Assembly: GCA_000955785.1 (NCBI GenBank)
Contig: JYOD01000061.1
Span: forward strand, 43,810 to 107,809
Direction of reading: 5' to 3'
Source of the DNA: Burkholderiaceae bacterium 16
Lineage (GTDB): Bacteria; Pseudomonadota; Gammaproteobacteria; Burkholderiales; Burkholderiaceae
DNA: 64,000 nucleotides
The notes beneath the pieces are model-generated. The model was not told where the DNA came from, did not search any database, and saw only the letters and a list, made by a program, of their open reading frames with translations. Shown one piece after another: positions 24,808 to 33,465 of this stretch. Every line of letters begins with the position of its first letter. Position 1 is the first letter of the stretch. A program made the position numbers and the translations under genes.

Positions 24808-25419
24808 ATGAAGATCGCAATCATTGGCGCTACCGGCCGCGTCGGCACCCGCCTTATCGACGAAGCGCTGCGCCGTGGCCACACCGTCACCGCCATCGCA
24901 CGCCAGGCAGAGAAACTGCCCGCGCGGCAGGGGCTTGCCACGCGCGACGCCGACGTGGCCGACACCCAGGCCCTGGCCAGTGCCCTCGCCGGCCATGACG
25001 TGGCGATCAGCACCGTGCGTTTCCTGCAAACCAGCGCCGCGCAGATTGTTGGCGCGGCCAAGGCAGCGGCCGTGCCGCGTCTGCTGGTAGTAGGCGGAGC
25101 CGGCAGCCTCTATGTGGCCCCCGGCGTGCAACTGGTCGATACGCCGCAGTTCCCCGAGGCCTACAAGGCGGAAGCACTGGCAGGACGCGACTTCCTGAAC
25201 GCCTTGCGTGCCGAGACCGCACTGGACTGGACCTTTCTCTCCCCCGCCGCGCTGTTCGAGCCGGGCACCCGCACTGGTGCCTATCGGGTCGGTGAGGAAA
25301 CGCTGCTATCCGATACCGGCGGCAAGAGCTGGATCTCGATGGAGGACTACGCCATTGCCATGATCGACGAAGTGGAAAAGCCGGCGCACTCGCGCGAGCG
25401 CTACACGGTGGCCTACTAA
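24808..25419 (+). CDS. NAD(P)-binding Rossmann protein (YwnB/NmrA-like)
   Basis: A 203-residue cytoplasmic protein. The N-terminus MKIAIIGATGRVGTRLIDEAL is the Rossmann GxxGxxG dinucleotide loop, and the pattern ALAGHDVAISTVRF and LLVVGGAGSLYVAPG fits atypical short-chain dehydrogenases of the NAD(P)H-binding (PF13460) group. The usual YxxxK dyad is not evident, so it may be a redox sensor or reductase with another mechanism. AAGGAG six nt upstream supports the ATG at 24808. It follows the Rrf2 gene by 131 bp with a shared operator-like sequence, an arrangement also known from Bacillus ywnA-ywnB. Confidence 0.88.
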   Translation: MKIAIIGATGRVGTRLIDEALRRGHTVTAIARQAEKLPARQGLATRDADVADTQALASALAGHDVAISTVRFLQTSAAQIVGAAKAAAVPRLLVVGGAGSLYVAPGVQLVDTPQFPEAYKAEALAGRDFLNALRAETALDWTFLSPAALFEPGTRTGAYRVGEETLLSDTGGKSWISMEDYAIAMIDEVEKPAHSRERYTVAY

Positions 25420-25423
25420 GCGA

Positions 25424-25451
25424 CAAAAAAAGGGCGGCTCATCGCCGCCCT
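25424..25451 (-). terminator. Intrinsic terminator of the phosphoribosyltransferase gene
   Basis: The stem AGGGCGGC / GCCGCCCT (25431-25438 with 25444-25451) is followed on the minus strand by seven T. On the plus strand there is no T run. Confidence 0.8.
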
Positions 25452-25501
25452 GCTTCGCCGCCGCGGCCATTTCAGCCATGCGGCTGGGGCCATCCGCAGC
25501 T

Positions 25502-26062
25502 TCAGCCCTGGCTGCTGCCAGCGGCATGCTTGCCACGCTTGAGCCAGGCCGCAAGGTTGTGCGGGCGCAGCGTGTCGTACTCTTCGAACGGCTGGTGAAT
25601 CCAGGGGTTCGTCGGCAGGAAGGACACGTGGTAATCCGGCTTGACCTTCGAGCATGCCTTGTACCACAGCACCGACGAACGGACTTCCGTCACGGCAGGA
25701 TAGCGCTCCTGCAAATGGCGGCCCACGCGCTCCAGCGTGACGCCGGAATCGACCAGGTCGTCGACCAGCAGGATCTTGCCGGAGAGGTCGCCCCGGGTCA
25801 TGGTGATGTACTGCGCGATGTCGAGATCGCCCTGCTGGGTGCCAGCCGCTTCGCGATAGCTGCTGGTGGCCAGAATGGCCAGGGGCACGTCGAAAATGCG
25901 TGACATCTGGTCGCCCACGCGCAGGCCGCCGCGCGCCAGGCACAGGATCTTGTCGAACTTCCAGCCCGACTCGTGGACGTTCAGCGCCAGGCGTGCGATC
26001 AGGCTGTGGTATTCGTCCCAGGAGACCCACAGGTTCTCTTCGTCATTCGATGGCAGGGTCAT
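25502..26062 (-). CDS. Purine phosphoribosyltransferase (xanthine/hypoxanthine type)
   Basis: A 186-residue type I phosphoribosyltransferase. The PRPP-binding motif is ILLVDDLVDSGVTL, and the N-terminal substrate-loop residues are in CLARGGLRVGDQMSR. The late WIHQPFEEYDTLR is typical of the group annotated as xanthine-guanine or hypoxanthine phosphoribosyltransferase near purA in this lineage. It would salvage purine bases to nucleotides. It lies 143 bp downstream of purA on the same strand, with a hairpin between, and ends at a good terminator. The base preference cannot be fixed by eye. Confidence 0.88.
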   Translation of the reverse strand: MTLPSNDEENLWVSWDEYHSLIARLALNVHESGWKFDKILCLARGGLRVGDQMSRIFDVPLAILATSSYREAAGTQQGDLDIAQYITMTRGDLSGKILLVDDLVDSGVTLERVGRHLQERYPAVTEVRSSVLWYKACSKVKPDYHVSFLPTNPWIHQPFEEYDTLRPHNLAAWLKRGKHAAGSSQG

Positions 26063-26110
26063 GATTTATTCTTGGCTCTTCGGCTTGAGGTCTGTCGACC
26101 GATAAAGTTT

Positions 26111-26130
26111 CGGCCCGCTTGCGCGGGCCG
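26111..26130 (-). terminator. Hairpin between purA and the phosphoribosyltransferase gene
   Basis: CGGCCCGC-TTGC-GCGGGCCG is a perfect 8-bp stem. On the minus strand it is followed by AAACTTTATC, a poor T tract, so it may be a partial terminator after the phosphoribosyltransferase leader or purA. Confidence 0.4.
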
Positions 26131-26205
26131 ATTTGCTCTTGTGCTTTTGCCGTCCCGTACCGGCGGCCCGTCAGCCGCGCGGCGCCCTTTCGGGCACAGA
26201 CAACG

Positions 26206-27546
26206 TCAGGCCACGTACGGGTGGCGCAGCAGGATGGTTTCGTCGCGGTCCGGGCCGGTCGAGATCATGTCGATCGGGATACCGACTACTTCCTCGATGC
26301 GCTTGAGGTAGGTGCGGGCCTGTTCCGGCAGCGCATCCCAGGCCTTCACGCCGAAGGTGGACTCGTTCCAGCCGGGGAATTCCTCGTACACCGGTACGCA
26401 GCGCGCCACGGCATCCGAACCACGCGGCAGGATATCGACGGTCTTGCCGTCCAGTTCGTAACCCACGCACAGCTTGAGGGTTTCGAGGCCATCAAGCACG
26501 TCGAGCTTGGTCATGCACAGGCCCGACACGCCGTTGATCTGCACCGAACGCTTGAGCGCGGCGGCATCGAGCCAGCCGGTACGGCGCGGACGGCCGGTGA
26601 CCGAGCCGAATTCCTTGCCGACGTTGGCCAGGCGCACGCCGATCGGATCCTGGCGCTTGGGGTTGTCGTTGTCGTACAGCTCGCTGGGGAACGGGCCCGA
26701 ACCCACGCGGGTGCAGTAAGCCTTGGTAATGCCCAGGATGTAGTTCAGGCGGCCCGGGCCAACGCCGGCGCCAGCGGCGGCCGCACCGGCCACGCAGTTG
26801 CTGGAGGTGACGAACGGATAGGTGCCGTGGTCGACGTCGAGCAGGGTGCCCTGCGCGCCTTCGAACATCAGGTTGTCGCCGGCAGCGTTGACCGCATACA
26901 GCTCCGCCGACACGTCGGCCACCATCGGCGCCAGGCGCGGCGCGAAGGCCAGCATCTCGTCCAGCGTCGTCTGGAAGTCGACCGCTTCGGCGCCCAGGTA
27001 CTGGGTCAGCATGAAGTTATGCAGGTCGAGGTTCTCGCGCAGCTTCTCGGCGAACGCCTTCGGATCGAACAGGTCCTGCACGCGCAGCGCGCGGCGGGCA
27101 ACCTTGTCCTCATAGGCCGGACCGATACCGCGGCCGGTGGTGCCGATCTTGTCGGCGCCACGGCGCGCCTCGCGGGCTTTGTCGATGGCGACGTGGTACG
27201 GCAGGATCAGCGTGGTCGCTTCGGAAATGCGCAGGCGGTTCTGCACCTGCAGGCCGGCGCTTTCCAGTTCCTCGATCTCACGGAAGAGCGCCTCGGGCGA
27301 CAACACCACACCGTTGCCGATGTAGCAAATCGTGCCGGCGCGCATGATGCCCGAAGGGATCAGGCGCAGGATGGTCTTCTTGCCGCCGATGATGAGCGTA
27401 TGGCCAGCGTTGTGGCCGCCCTGGAACCGCACCACGCCCTTTGCATGATCGGTAAGCCAATCGACGATTTTCCCTTTGCCTTCGTCACCCCATTGGGTGC
27501 CGATCACGACGACATTGCGTCCCTGGCTTACTGCAGAAGCGGACAT
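26206..27546 (-). CDS. purA: Adenylosuccinate synthetase
   Basis: PurA joins IMP and aspartate with GTP, the first committed step to AMP. The 446-residue length is typical, slightly over E. coli. Motifs: IGTQWGDEGKGKIVDWL (GTP loop with catalytic Asp), FQGGHNAGHTL (with the catalytic His), GTTGRGIGPAYEDK and FEGAQGTLLDVDHGTYPFVTSS. MSASAVSQG starts the protein. It lies 114 bp downstream of hisZ, the arrangement typical of the hfq-hflX-hflKC-hisZ-purA region of beta-proteobacteria. Confidence 0.98.
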   Translation of the reverse strand: MSASAVSQGRNVVVIGTQWGDEGKGKIVDWLTDHAKGVVRFQGGHNAGHTLIIGGKKTILRLIPSGIMRAGTICYIGNGVVLSPEALFREIEELESAGLQVQNRLRISEATTLILPYHVAIDKAREARRGADKIGTTGRGIGPAYEDKVARRALRVQDLFDPKAFAEKLRENLDLHNFMLTQYLGAEAVDFQTTLDEMLAFAPRLAPMVADVSAELYAVNAAGDNLMFEGAQGTLLDVDHGTYPFVTSSNCVAGAAAAGAGVGPGRLNYILGITKAYCTRVGSGPFPSELYDNDNPKRQDPIGVRLANVGKEFGSVTGRPRRTGWLDAAALKRSVQINGVSGLCMTKLDVLDGLETLKLCVGYELDGKTVDILPRGSDAVARCVPVYEEFPGWNESTFGVKAWDALPEQARTYLKRIEEVVGIPIDMISTGPDRDETILLRHPYVA

Positions 27547-27660
27547 GTTGATTTTGGTCAGTGGGTTAAAAACGTATTTTACTCTCGTTGCAGGTCAACT
27601 CCCCGATTTTGGGGAGATCGGCCTGCAACGCGGGGGAATTCCGAGGCCAGGCGCTTGCGC

Positions 27661-28824
27661 TCAGGTCCCGGCGCTGCGAGGAATCACCGTCCAGGCGCCA
27701 TCCTGGCGCACCAGCTGGCGGTCGCAGTTGAATTCGTCGAGCTGGTGCGTGTGTCCCGGCAGGGACTGGATCACGATCTCGCCGGCCTCGCGCAGCGCCG
27801 TGATTGCGGTGCGCAGGGCGGGATCCGCATCCCACGGCGCAAAGATGGCGAAAGCGCGCACTTCCAGCGGCGACAGCGAGGCAACCTCGCGCAAATCGAG
27901 CGAAAAGCCGGTCGCGGGCCGCGCGCGACCGAAGGCTTCGCCCACCTTGTCATAGCGGCCGCCGCGTGCCACGTAATTGGGCAGGCCGGCCACATAGGCC
28001 GTAAACATCACGCCGCTGTGATAGTGATACCCGCGCAAGTCGGATAGATCGATATTGACACTCGCGCCGCGGACTTCCGCGGCCAGTGCGGCCAGTTCGT
28101 CCAGCGCGCGGCCGATTGCCGGGCTTGCCGGCAACGTGGCACGGGCGCGCTCAATCACCTCCACACCGCCGTACAGCGTCGGCAAGGCCAGCAGGGCGTC
28201 GCGCTCGGCCTGCGGCATGCCTTCGGTCAGTTCGCGCAGCGCCGATACATCCTTGGTTTCCAGGGCGGCGAACAGCGCGTCCTCGATCTTCCGGCTCGAC
28301 GGCAGGCCGTCCAGCAGCGCTTCCAGGATGCCCGCGTGGCACAGGTCCAGGCGGATTTCCGTCAGCCCCGCCACCTGCAGCGCAGCCAGCATCAGGGCCT
28401 GGACCTCTACGTCGGCTTCCAGGCCGGCATGGCCGTAGATTTCTGCACCGACCTGGATCGGCTCGCGGGTCGCGCGAAAACCTGCCGGGCGGGCGTGCAG
28501 CACATTGCCGGCGTAGCAAAGCCGGGTCACGCCGGAGCGGTTCAGCAAGTGGGCGTCGATGCGGGCCACCTGGGGCGTAATGTCAGCACGCAGCCCCATG
28601 GTGCGGCCGGAGAGCTGGTCGACAAGCTTGAGGGTGCGCAGGTCCAGGTCGTGGCCGGTCCCGGTGAGCAGCGATTCCAGGTATTCCAGCATCGGCGGCA
28701 TGACCAGTTCGTAGCCGTAGGTGCGGAACAGGTCCAGCATGCGGCGGCGCAGTTCCTCGATCTTGCGGGCCTCCGACGGCAGCACGTCGGCAATGTTTTC
28801 AGGCAGGAGCCAGTGATTGGACAT
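27661..28824 (-). CDS. hisZ: ATP phosphoribosyltransferase regulatory subunit HisZ
   Basis: HisZ is a histidyl-tRNA synthetase paralogue that forms a complex with the short HisG and is needed for the first step of histidine synthesis. The 387-residue protein starts MSNHWLLPENIADVLPSEA and has class II synthetase-like motifs (RTYGYELVMPPMLEYLESL; LRADITPQVARID; ARGGRYDKVGEAFG) but lacks the anticodon-binding domain that would make it a full HisS. True hisS is also in this window. The start at 28824 matches the family; longer frames add nothing. A palindrome and a terminator-like stem precede it. Confidence 0.95.
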   Translation of the reverse strand: MSNHWLLPENIADVLPSEARKIEELRRRMLDLFRTYGYELVMPPMLEYLESLLTGTGHDLDLRTLKLVDQLSGRTMGLRADITPQVARIDAHLLNRSGVTRLCYAGNVLHARPAGFRATREPIQVGAEIYGHAGLEADVEVQALMLAALQVAGLTEIRLDLCHAGILEALLDGLPSSRKIEDALFAALETKDVSALRELTEGMPQAERDALLALPTLYGGVEVIERARATLPASPAIGRALDELAALAAEVRGASVNIDLSDLRGYHYHSGVMFTAYVAGLPNYVARGGRYDKVGEAFGRARPATGFSLDLREVASLSPLEVRAFAIFAPWDADPALRTAITALREAGEIVIQSLPGHTHQLDEFNCDRQLVRQDGAWTVIPRSAGT

Positions 28825-28910
28825 GGTAAATCTCTTCACTTCAAACAGTTGCCGGGCGGCCTGGGCCACCCGTTGAATTACGTTCCCTTCTAGCGCCGGG
28901 ACAGCGACCA

Positions 28911-28933
28911 AGCCGGGCACCAGTCACCCGGCT
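28911..28933 (-). other. Inverted repeat in the hisZ leader
   Basis: AGCCGGG (28911-28917) and CCCGGCT (28927-28933) form a perfect 7-bp stem with a 9-nt loop. It lies between the hflC terminator and the hisZ start, about 87 bp before the ATG; it may be a leader stem. No T run follows. Confidence 0.4.
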
Positions 28934-28992
28934 CGGCGGATGAGACGGCGACGACGCCCGTCGAAGGCATCGGCAGCCACCCCTCCACCCGG

Positions 28993-29020
28993 ACAAAACC
29001 CCGGCAAGCCGGGGTTTTGT
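28993..29020. terminator. Perfect 13-bp stem after hflC
   Basis: Bases 28993-29005 pair perfectly with 29008-29020; the centre AA leaves an effective 4-nt loop. Both strands give GC pairs followed by TTTTGT, so it acts as a terminator in either direction. It would separate hflC from hisZ. Confidence 0.85.
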
Positions 29021-29050
29021 CGTATTGCCTGGCGGCCGTGGCCGCCCAGC

Positions 29051-29959
29051 TTAGCGACGGCTCGCCGGAGCCGCTGCCGCCGGCGCCCCAGCGCCGCCCG
29101 CCGACCGCATATAGCGGAAGAAGTCGGAATTGGGCTCCAGCACCAACACGTCGCGCTTGTCGCGGAACGTATTGCGGTAGGCCTCCATACTGCGCCAGAA
29201 CTGGGCGAATTGCGGATCGCGGCCAAACGATTCTGCATAGATCTGCGAGGCGCGGGCATCGCCCTCGCCCTTGATCTTCTGCGCATCGCGGTAGGCCTCG
29301 GCCAGCACGACTTCGCGCTGGCGATCGGCATCGGCGCGGATCTTCTCGCCTTCGGCCGCGCCGGTGGAGCGCAGCTCATTGGCCACGCGCTTGCGCTCGG
29401 CCTCCATGCGGCGATACACCGATTCGCTGATCGCGGGCAGCAGGTCGACACGCTTCAGGCGCACGTCGATGATCTCGACGCCCACGGACTGGGCGTAGTC
29501 GGCCATCGCGGAGCGGATATTCTGCATCACCTTCTCACGCTCGCCGGCCACCAGCTCCGCCACCGTGCGCTTGCCGAATTCCTCGCGGGCAACGGAGTCG
29601 ATACGCTGGGTCATGCGGTCCTGCGCGCCACGGATGTTGCCATTGAAGGCCACGTAGAACTTGCGTGGATCGGTGATGCGCCATTTGACGAACCAGTCCA
29701 CCACCATGCTTTTCTTCTCGGCGGTCAGGAAACGCTCCGAGGCGGCCACGTCGATGGTCAGCAGGCGGCGGTCCATGAAGATCACGTTCTGCAGCGGCGG
29801 CGGCAGCTTGAAGTGCAGGCCAGGCTCGTTCACCACCTGCTTGATCTGGCCAAACGCGAACACCACGGCGTACTGCCGCTGGTCCACCACGAACACCATC
29901 GACGAGCCGATCGCCAGCACGATGAAGAGGCCGATTACTACGGAAATCAGTCGGTTCAT
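29051..29959 (-). CDS. hflC: HflC, modulator of FtsH protease
   Basis: A 302-residue membrane protein of the SPFH/prohibitin family. One N-terminal membrane anchor (residues 5-24, ISVVIGLFIVLAIGSSMVFV) is followed by a periplasmic SPFH domain (QRQYAVVFAFGQI to about 190) and a helical tail (DRQREVVLAEAYRDAQKIKGEGDARA). With HflK it forms the large cage complex that encloses FtsH in the inner membrane. It begins 11 bp after hflK on the same strand, clearly in one operon. A DUF2065 gene often found next in relatives is not seen in the 226-bp gap downstream. Confidence 0.96.
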   Translation of the reverse strand: MNRLISVVIGLFIVLAIGSSMVFVVDQRQYAVVFAFGQIKQVVNEPGLHFKLPPPLQNVIFMDRRLLTIDVAASERFLTAEKKSMVVDWFVKWRITDPRKFYVAFNGNIRGAQDRMTQRIDSVAREEFGKRTVAELVAGEREKVMQNIRSAMADYAQSVGVEIIDVRLKRVDLLPAISESVYRRMEAERKRVANELRSTGAAEGEKIRADADRQREVVLAEAYRDAQKIKGEGDARASQIYAESFGRDPQFAQFWRSMEAYRNTFRDKRDVLVLEPNSDFFRYMRSAGGAGAPAAAAPASRR

Positions 29960-29970
29960 GTCAGGGCTCC

Positions 29971-31368
29971 TCAGCGCGAATCGCGGTCACGGTTGCGCAA
30001 CAGCTCGCGCGACCGGGTATCGCTACCGGCTTCCGGCGCGGCAGGCGTGCTGCTGCCGGCCGCGGGCGCCTGCGCGGTGCCGGAACCCGGCGTGCCGCCC
30101 TGCGACTGCGCCATCAGCTTATCCAGCGGCAGGTAGAGAAGATTGTTGCCCTGGCGCGAATCCACCAGCACCTTGGTCGAATTGGTATAGATCTGCTGCA
30201 TGGTCTCGATGTAGATGCGGTCACGCGTCACCTGCGGGGCCTTGGCGTACTCGGCCTGGACCTGCCGGAAGCGCGAGGCATCGCCTTCGGCCTGGGCGGT
30301 CACCCGCGCCTTGTAGGCTTCGGCTTCTTCGTTCAGGCGCGCGGCGGTACCCTTGGCGCGCGGAATCACGTCATTGGCGTAAGCCTGGCCTTCGCTGATG
30401 GCACGTTCCCGGTCCTGGCTGGCCTTGTTGACATCATCGAAGGCGGCCTGCACCTGCTCGGGCGGCTGCACGCTCTGCACGTTGACGGAGATCACGCGGA
30501 TACCGGTCTTGTAGGCGCTCAGGATCGATTGGATGGACTTGGCCAGATTCTGTGCGATCTGCTCGCGGTTCTCGTAGAGCACCGCGTCCATCTTGTTGCG
30601 CCCGACAATCTCGCGCACCGAGGTTTCGGCGGCCTGGGTCACCAGTTCTTCATCGCCACCACGATCGGTCTTGTTGTAGAACAGGAATTCGCTCGCGTCC
30701 TGGATGTCGTATTGCACCGTGAAGCGGACGTCGATGATGTTCTCGTCCTGCGTCAGCATGGACGCGTCCTTCAGGTTGCTGTCCTTGATCGAAGTGGAGC
30801 GCCCCACCTCAACCGAACGCACGCCCGACAGGTTGACGATCTCGGCGGACTGGATCGGGTACGGCAGGCGCCAGTTGATACCCGGGCCCGTGGTGTACTT
30901 GAACTTGCCGAACTGCAGGATGACGGCGGTCTGGCCTTCCTGCACCATGAAGAATCCACTGGCCAGCCAGATGCCCAGCGCGGCGATCACCACCACGCCG
31001 GCACCGATGCCCGAGCCCTTGCCCGGCGTGCGCGCGCCGCCGCCGAAGCCCTGGTTGCCGCCACCGCCGTTTTCCTTGCGGCCGAGCAGGCCATTCAGGC
31101 GGCGATTGAAATCGCGCCAAAGCTCGTCGAGGTCGGGCGGACCATCCTGCGGGGGACGCTGGTGCTGGCGATTGTTGTCGCGGCTGTCCTTGTCCTTGTC
31201 CTTGTCTTCGTCATCCGGGCCGCCCCGACCCCAACGTGGATCGTTCAACGACAGGATCGCGCGCAAACGCTGCCAGGCCGTCCGCGACGGTGCATGGCCG
31301 CCGTTGCGGCCACCTGCGCGGCTGCCAAAGGCGTGGCTCGATTCAGAATTCCGGGGAAACTGGGGCAT
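29971..31368 (-). CDS. hflK: HflK, modulator of FtsH protease
   Basis: A 465-residue HflK. The N-terminal ~95 residues are Gly/Asn/Asp-rich and likely disordered in the cytoplasm (DDEDKDKDKDSRDNNRQH). A membrane segment near residues 119-141 (GVVVIAALGIWLASGFFMV) precedes the SPFH domain with GINWRLPYPIQ and the helical C-terminal part. It is longer than E. coli HflK (419). The ATG at 31368 was chosen; a GTG 9 bases upstream is possible. Partner of HflC, 11 bp apart. hflX lies 104 bp upstream on the same strand. Confidence 0.95.
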   Translation of the reverse strand: MPQFPRNSESSHAFGSRAGGRNGGHAPSRTAWQRLRAILSLNDPRWGRGGPDDEDKDKDKDSRDNNRQHQRPPQDGPPDLDELWRDFNRRLNGLLGRKENGGGGNQGFGGGARTPGKGSGIGAGVVVIAALGIWLASGFFMVQEGQTAVILQFGKFKYTTGPGINWRLPYPIQSAEIVNLSGVRSVEVGRSTSIKDSNLKDASMLTQDENIIDVRFTVQYDIQDASEFLFYNKTDRGGDEELVTQAAETSVREIVGRNKMDAVLYENREQIAQNLAKSIQSILSAYKTGIRVISVNVQSVQPPEQVQAAFDDVNKASQDRERAISEGQAYANDVIPRAKGTAARLNEEAEAYKARVTAQAEGDASRFRQVQAEYAKAPQVTRDRIYIETMQQIYTNSTKVLVDSRQGNNLLYLPLDKLMAQSQGGTPGSGTAQAPAAGSSTPAAPEAGSDTRSRELLRNRDRDSR

Positions 31369-31472
31369 GAAGTGCACGGGTCCGGGATAGTTGGAACAGG
31401 GGGATTCTAACAGTCATCGACGCCACATTTTCCCATTTGGGGCAATCTGGCCGTGATTTCCGTCGAACTGGC

Positions 31473-32852
31473 TCAATGCGTGTCGGGTTCTTCCGGATTC
31501 ACCCCGGTGTCATCGCGATCATGATCGCCGCCGTCATCGTCGTCGTGATAAGCCGCCACATCAGCCAGGCGCGGGTCCAGCGGCGGACGTTCGGGCGGAC
31601 GTTCGGCCAGCCAGCGCGCCACTTCCACCAAGGCCTCGCGCAAGGTGTCCAGACCGATGCCGTCGCGCGCACTGACGAACACGCGCGTGGGCACGCCGTC
31701 CTCATTGCGCTCCACCCTGGGGCCCTGCGCCAGAAGCTCCGGCGCCGCGTCGATCTTGTTCATCACCACAATCTGCGGGATGTCGTCGGCATTGATCTCG
31801 GCCAGCACGCGGTTGACCTGCTCGATCTGCTCATGCCGCACCGGACTGGAGGCGTCGACCACATGCAGCAGCAGATCCGCGTGCACGGTTTCTTCCAGCG
31901 TAGCCCGGAACGCAGCCACCAGCTGGGTGGGCAGATCGCGGATAAAACCGACGGTATCCGATAACACCACGTTGCCCACATCTTCCAGGTAAAGCCGGCG
32001 CGAGGTGGTATCCAGCGTGGCGAACAACTGGTCGGCCGCGTAGGCACGCGCCTTGGTCAGGGCATTGAACAGCGTCGACTTGCCGGCATTGGTATAGCCG
32101 ACCAGCGAGATGCTCAGGGTGTCGTTGCGGGCGCGCGCCCGCCGCTGGGTGCTGTGCTGGCGCTGCAGCCGCGTCAGGTCGGCCTTGAGCCGTTTGGCGC
32201 GTTCGTCCAGCAAGCGGCGATCGAGCTCGAGCTGACGCTCGCCCGGGCCGCCGCGCATGCCGATACCGCCCTTCTGCCGCTCTAGGTGGCTCCAGGCGCG
32301 AACCAGCCGCGAAGCCTGGTACTGGACCTGGGCGAGTTCGACCTGCACCTTACCGACGTGGCTCTGTGCCCGCTGCCCGAAGATATCCAGGATCAGGCCC
32401 GTACGGTCGATCACGTGGCGTTGCAGGAAACGCTCCAGATTGCGCTGCTGTGCCGGGCTGAGCGTGTGATTGAACACCACCACGTCGGCATCGAGCGCAT
32501 CGGCGGCTTCCTTCAGTTCCTCCGCCTTGCCTGAGCCGATGAACAACGCCGGATCCGGGCGCGACCGGCGCCCGGTCAGCGTATGCACCGGGGTGGAGCC
32601 GGCGGTTGACGTCAGCAACGCCAACTCGCTCAGGCTTTCCTGGAAATCATGCTTGCCGAAATCGACACCGACGAGGATGGCGCGGGAGGTCTCGGAATTG
32701 GAGGTGGCTCTGGATTGCAAACGGGAGGATCGCGAAACGCGAGAAAGGAAAACGGGTTGGAACCGGCTGGGAGCCAGTGGCGGGTGCCGTGAGGCAAGCG
32801 CCGTGGCCCGGGAAGACACTCGAAGCGGGACGCTATCCGCGGCGGCATGCAC
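31473..32852 (-). CDS. hflX: GTPase HflX (ribosome-associated)
   Basis: HflX binds the 50S subunit and splits stalled ribosomes after stress. The protein has an N-terminal nucleotide-binding-like domain (PALFIGSGKAEELKE, FNHTLSPAQQRNLE), a coiled helical hairpin (GGPGERQLELDRRLL is the conserved Gly-rich motif) and the G domain: G1 GYTNAGKST, G3 DTVGFIRDLP, G4 NKID. The acidic/His tail is DDDDGGDHDRDDTG. Length is 459 residues from the only upstream in-frame ATG, but the conserved part starts about 44 residues later, so a TTG at 32720 (415 residues) is equally possible. No ribosome binding site supports either. Confidence 0.93.
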   Translation of the reverse strand: MHAAADSVPLRVSSRATALASRHPPLAPSRFQPVFLSRVSRSSRLQSRATSNSETSRAILVGVDFGKHDFQESLSELALLTSTAGSTPVHTLTGRRSRPDPALFIGSGKAEELKEAADALDADVVVFNHTLSPAQQRNLERFLQRHVIDRTGLILDIFGQRAQSHVGKVQVELAQVQYQASRLVRAWSHLERQKGGIGMRGGPGERQLELDRRLLDERAKRLKADLTRLQRQHSTQRRARARNDTLSISLVGYTNAGKSTLFNALTKARAYAADQLFATLDTTSRRLYLEDVGNVVLSDTVGFIRDLPTQLVAAFRATLEETVHADLLLHVVDASSPVRHEQIEQVNRVLAEINADDIPQIVVMNKIDAAPELLAQGPRVERNEDGVPTRVFVSARDGIGLDTLREALVEVARWLAERPPERPPLDPRLADVAAYHDDDDGGDHDRDDTGVNPEEPDTH

Positions 32853-33017
32853 CAGGGTGAAGCATGTCCCTGCTCATGGCTGTTGTGCGGCCGGCATGGC
32901 CGGACGTCGTTTGGTGTCGCGCCAGCGCATCTGGCCCCGGCGCGACACCGGCAACTGGCAGCCTTGTCGTGATGCGACCGGCCTGCCGAAAAAGACTGCG
33001 GAACACTCCGCGAAAGA

Positions 33018-33257
33018 TCAACCTTCCGCCGTTTCGTCCACGCGGAAATTCACTGCGCGGGCCGGTACGACGGTGGAAATCGCATGCTTGTAGACCATCT
33101 GCGTCACGGTGTTGCGCAACAGGACGACGTACTGGTCGAACGACTCGATATTGCCTTGCAGCTTGATGCCATTGACGAGGTAGATTGAAACCGGTACGTG
33201 CTCTTTGCGCAGCGCGTTCAGGAACGGGTCTTGTAGCAATTGCCCTTTGTTGCTCAT
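33018..33257 (-). CDS. hfq: RNA chaperone Hfq
   Basis: Hfq hexamers bind U-rich sRNAs and A-rich mRNAs. The 79-residue protein has Sm1 (NGIKLQGNIESFDQYVVLL) and Sm2 (QMVYKHAISTVVPAR) motifs, with the proximal-face residues YKH conserved. The start MSNKGQLLQDPFLN at 33257 has GGAG 8 nt upstream. The C-terminal tail is short (VNFRVDETAEG) compared with E. coli. It precedes hflX by 165 bp and follows der by about 208 bp, which fits a der-hfq-hflX order in this lineage. Confidence 0.98.
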   Translation of the reverse strand: MSNKGQLLQDPFLNALRKEHVPVSIYLVNGIKLQGNIESFDQYVVLLRNTVTQMVYKHAISTVVPARAVNFRVDETAEG

Positions 33258-33465
33258 GGCACACTCCAAATTTATAGATTTAGTGATAGACAATGGGGAC
33301 GATGATCCCCGATTCAAGTCAAACGGCGCAAAACCGCGCCAAAAAAAGATCAAAACGGTACCAAGCTAGCATCGCCTCGCAGGGAACCCCCTGCTACCGT
33401 GAATTTAGCCTCAGTTCCAAACGAACGCAAACGAAAGTTGGCCGCCTGGGCTCCCGCTGCCTGAC

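Noticed and set aside
27661..28824. Annotating hisZ as a second histidyl-tRNA synthetase
   Set aside because: It lacks the C-terminal anticodon-binding domain and sits in the usual hisZ-purA position; a full hisS is present elsewhere in the window.
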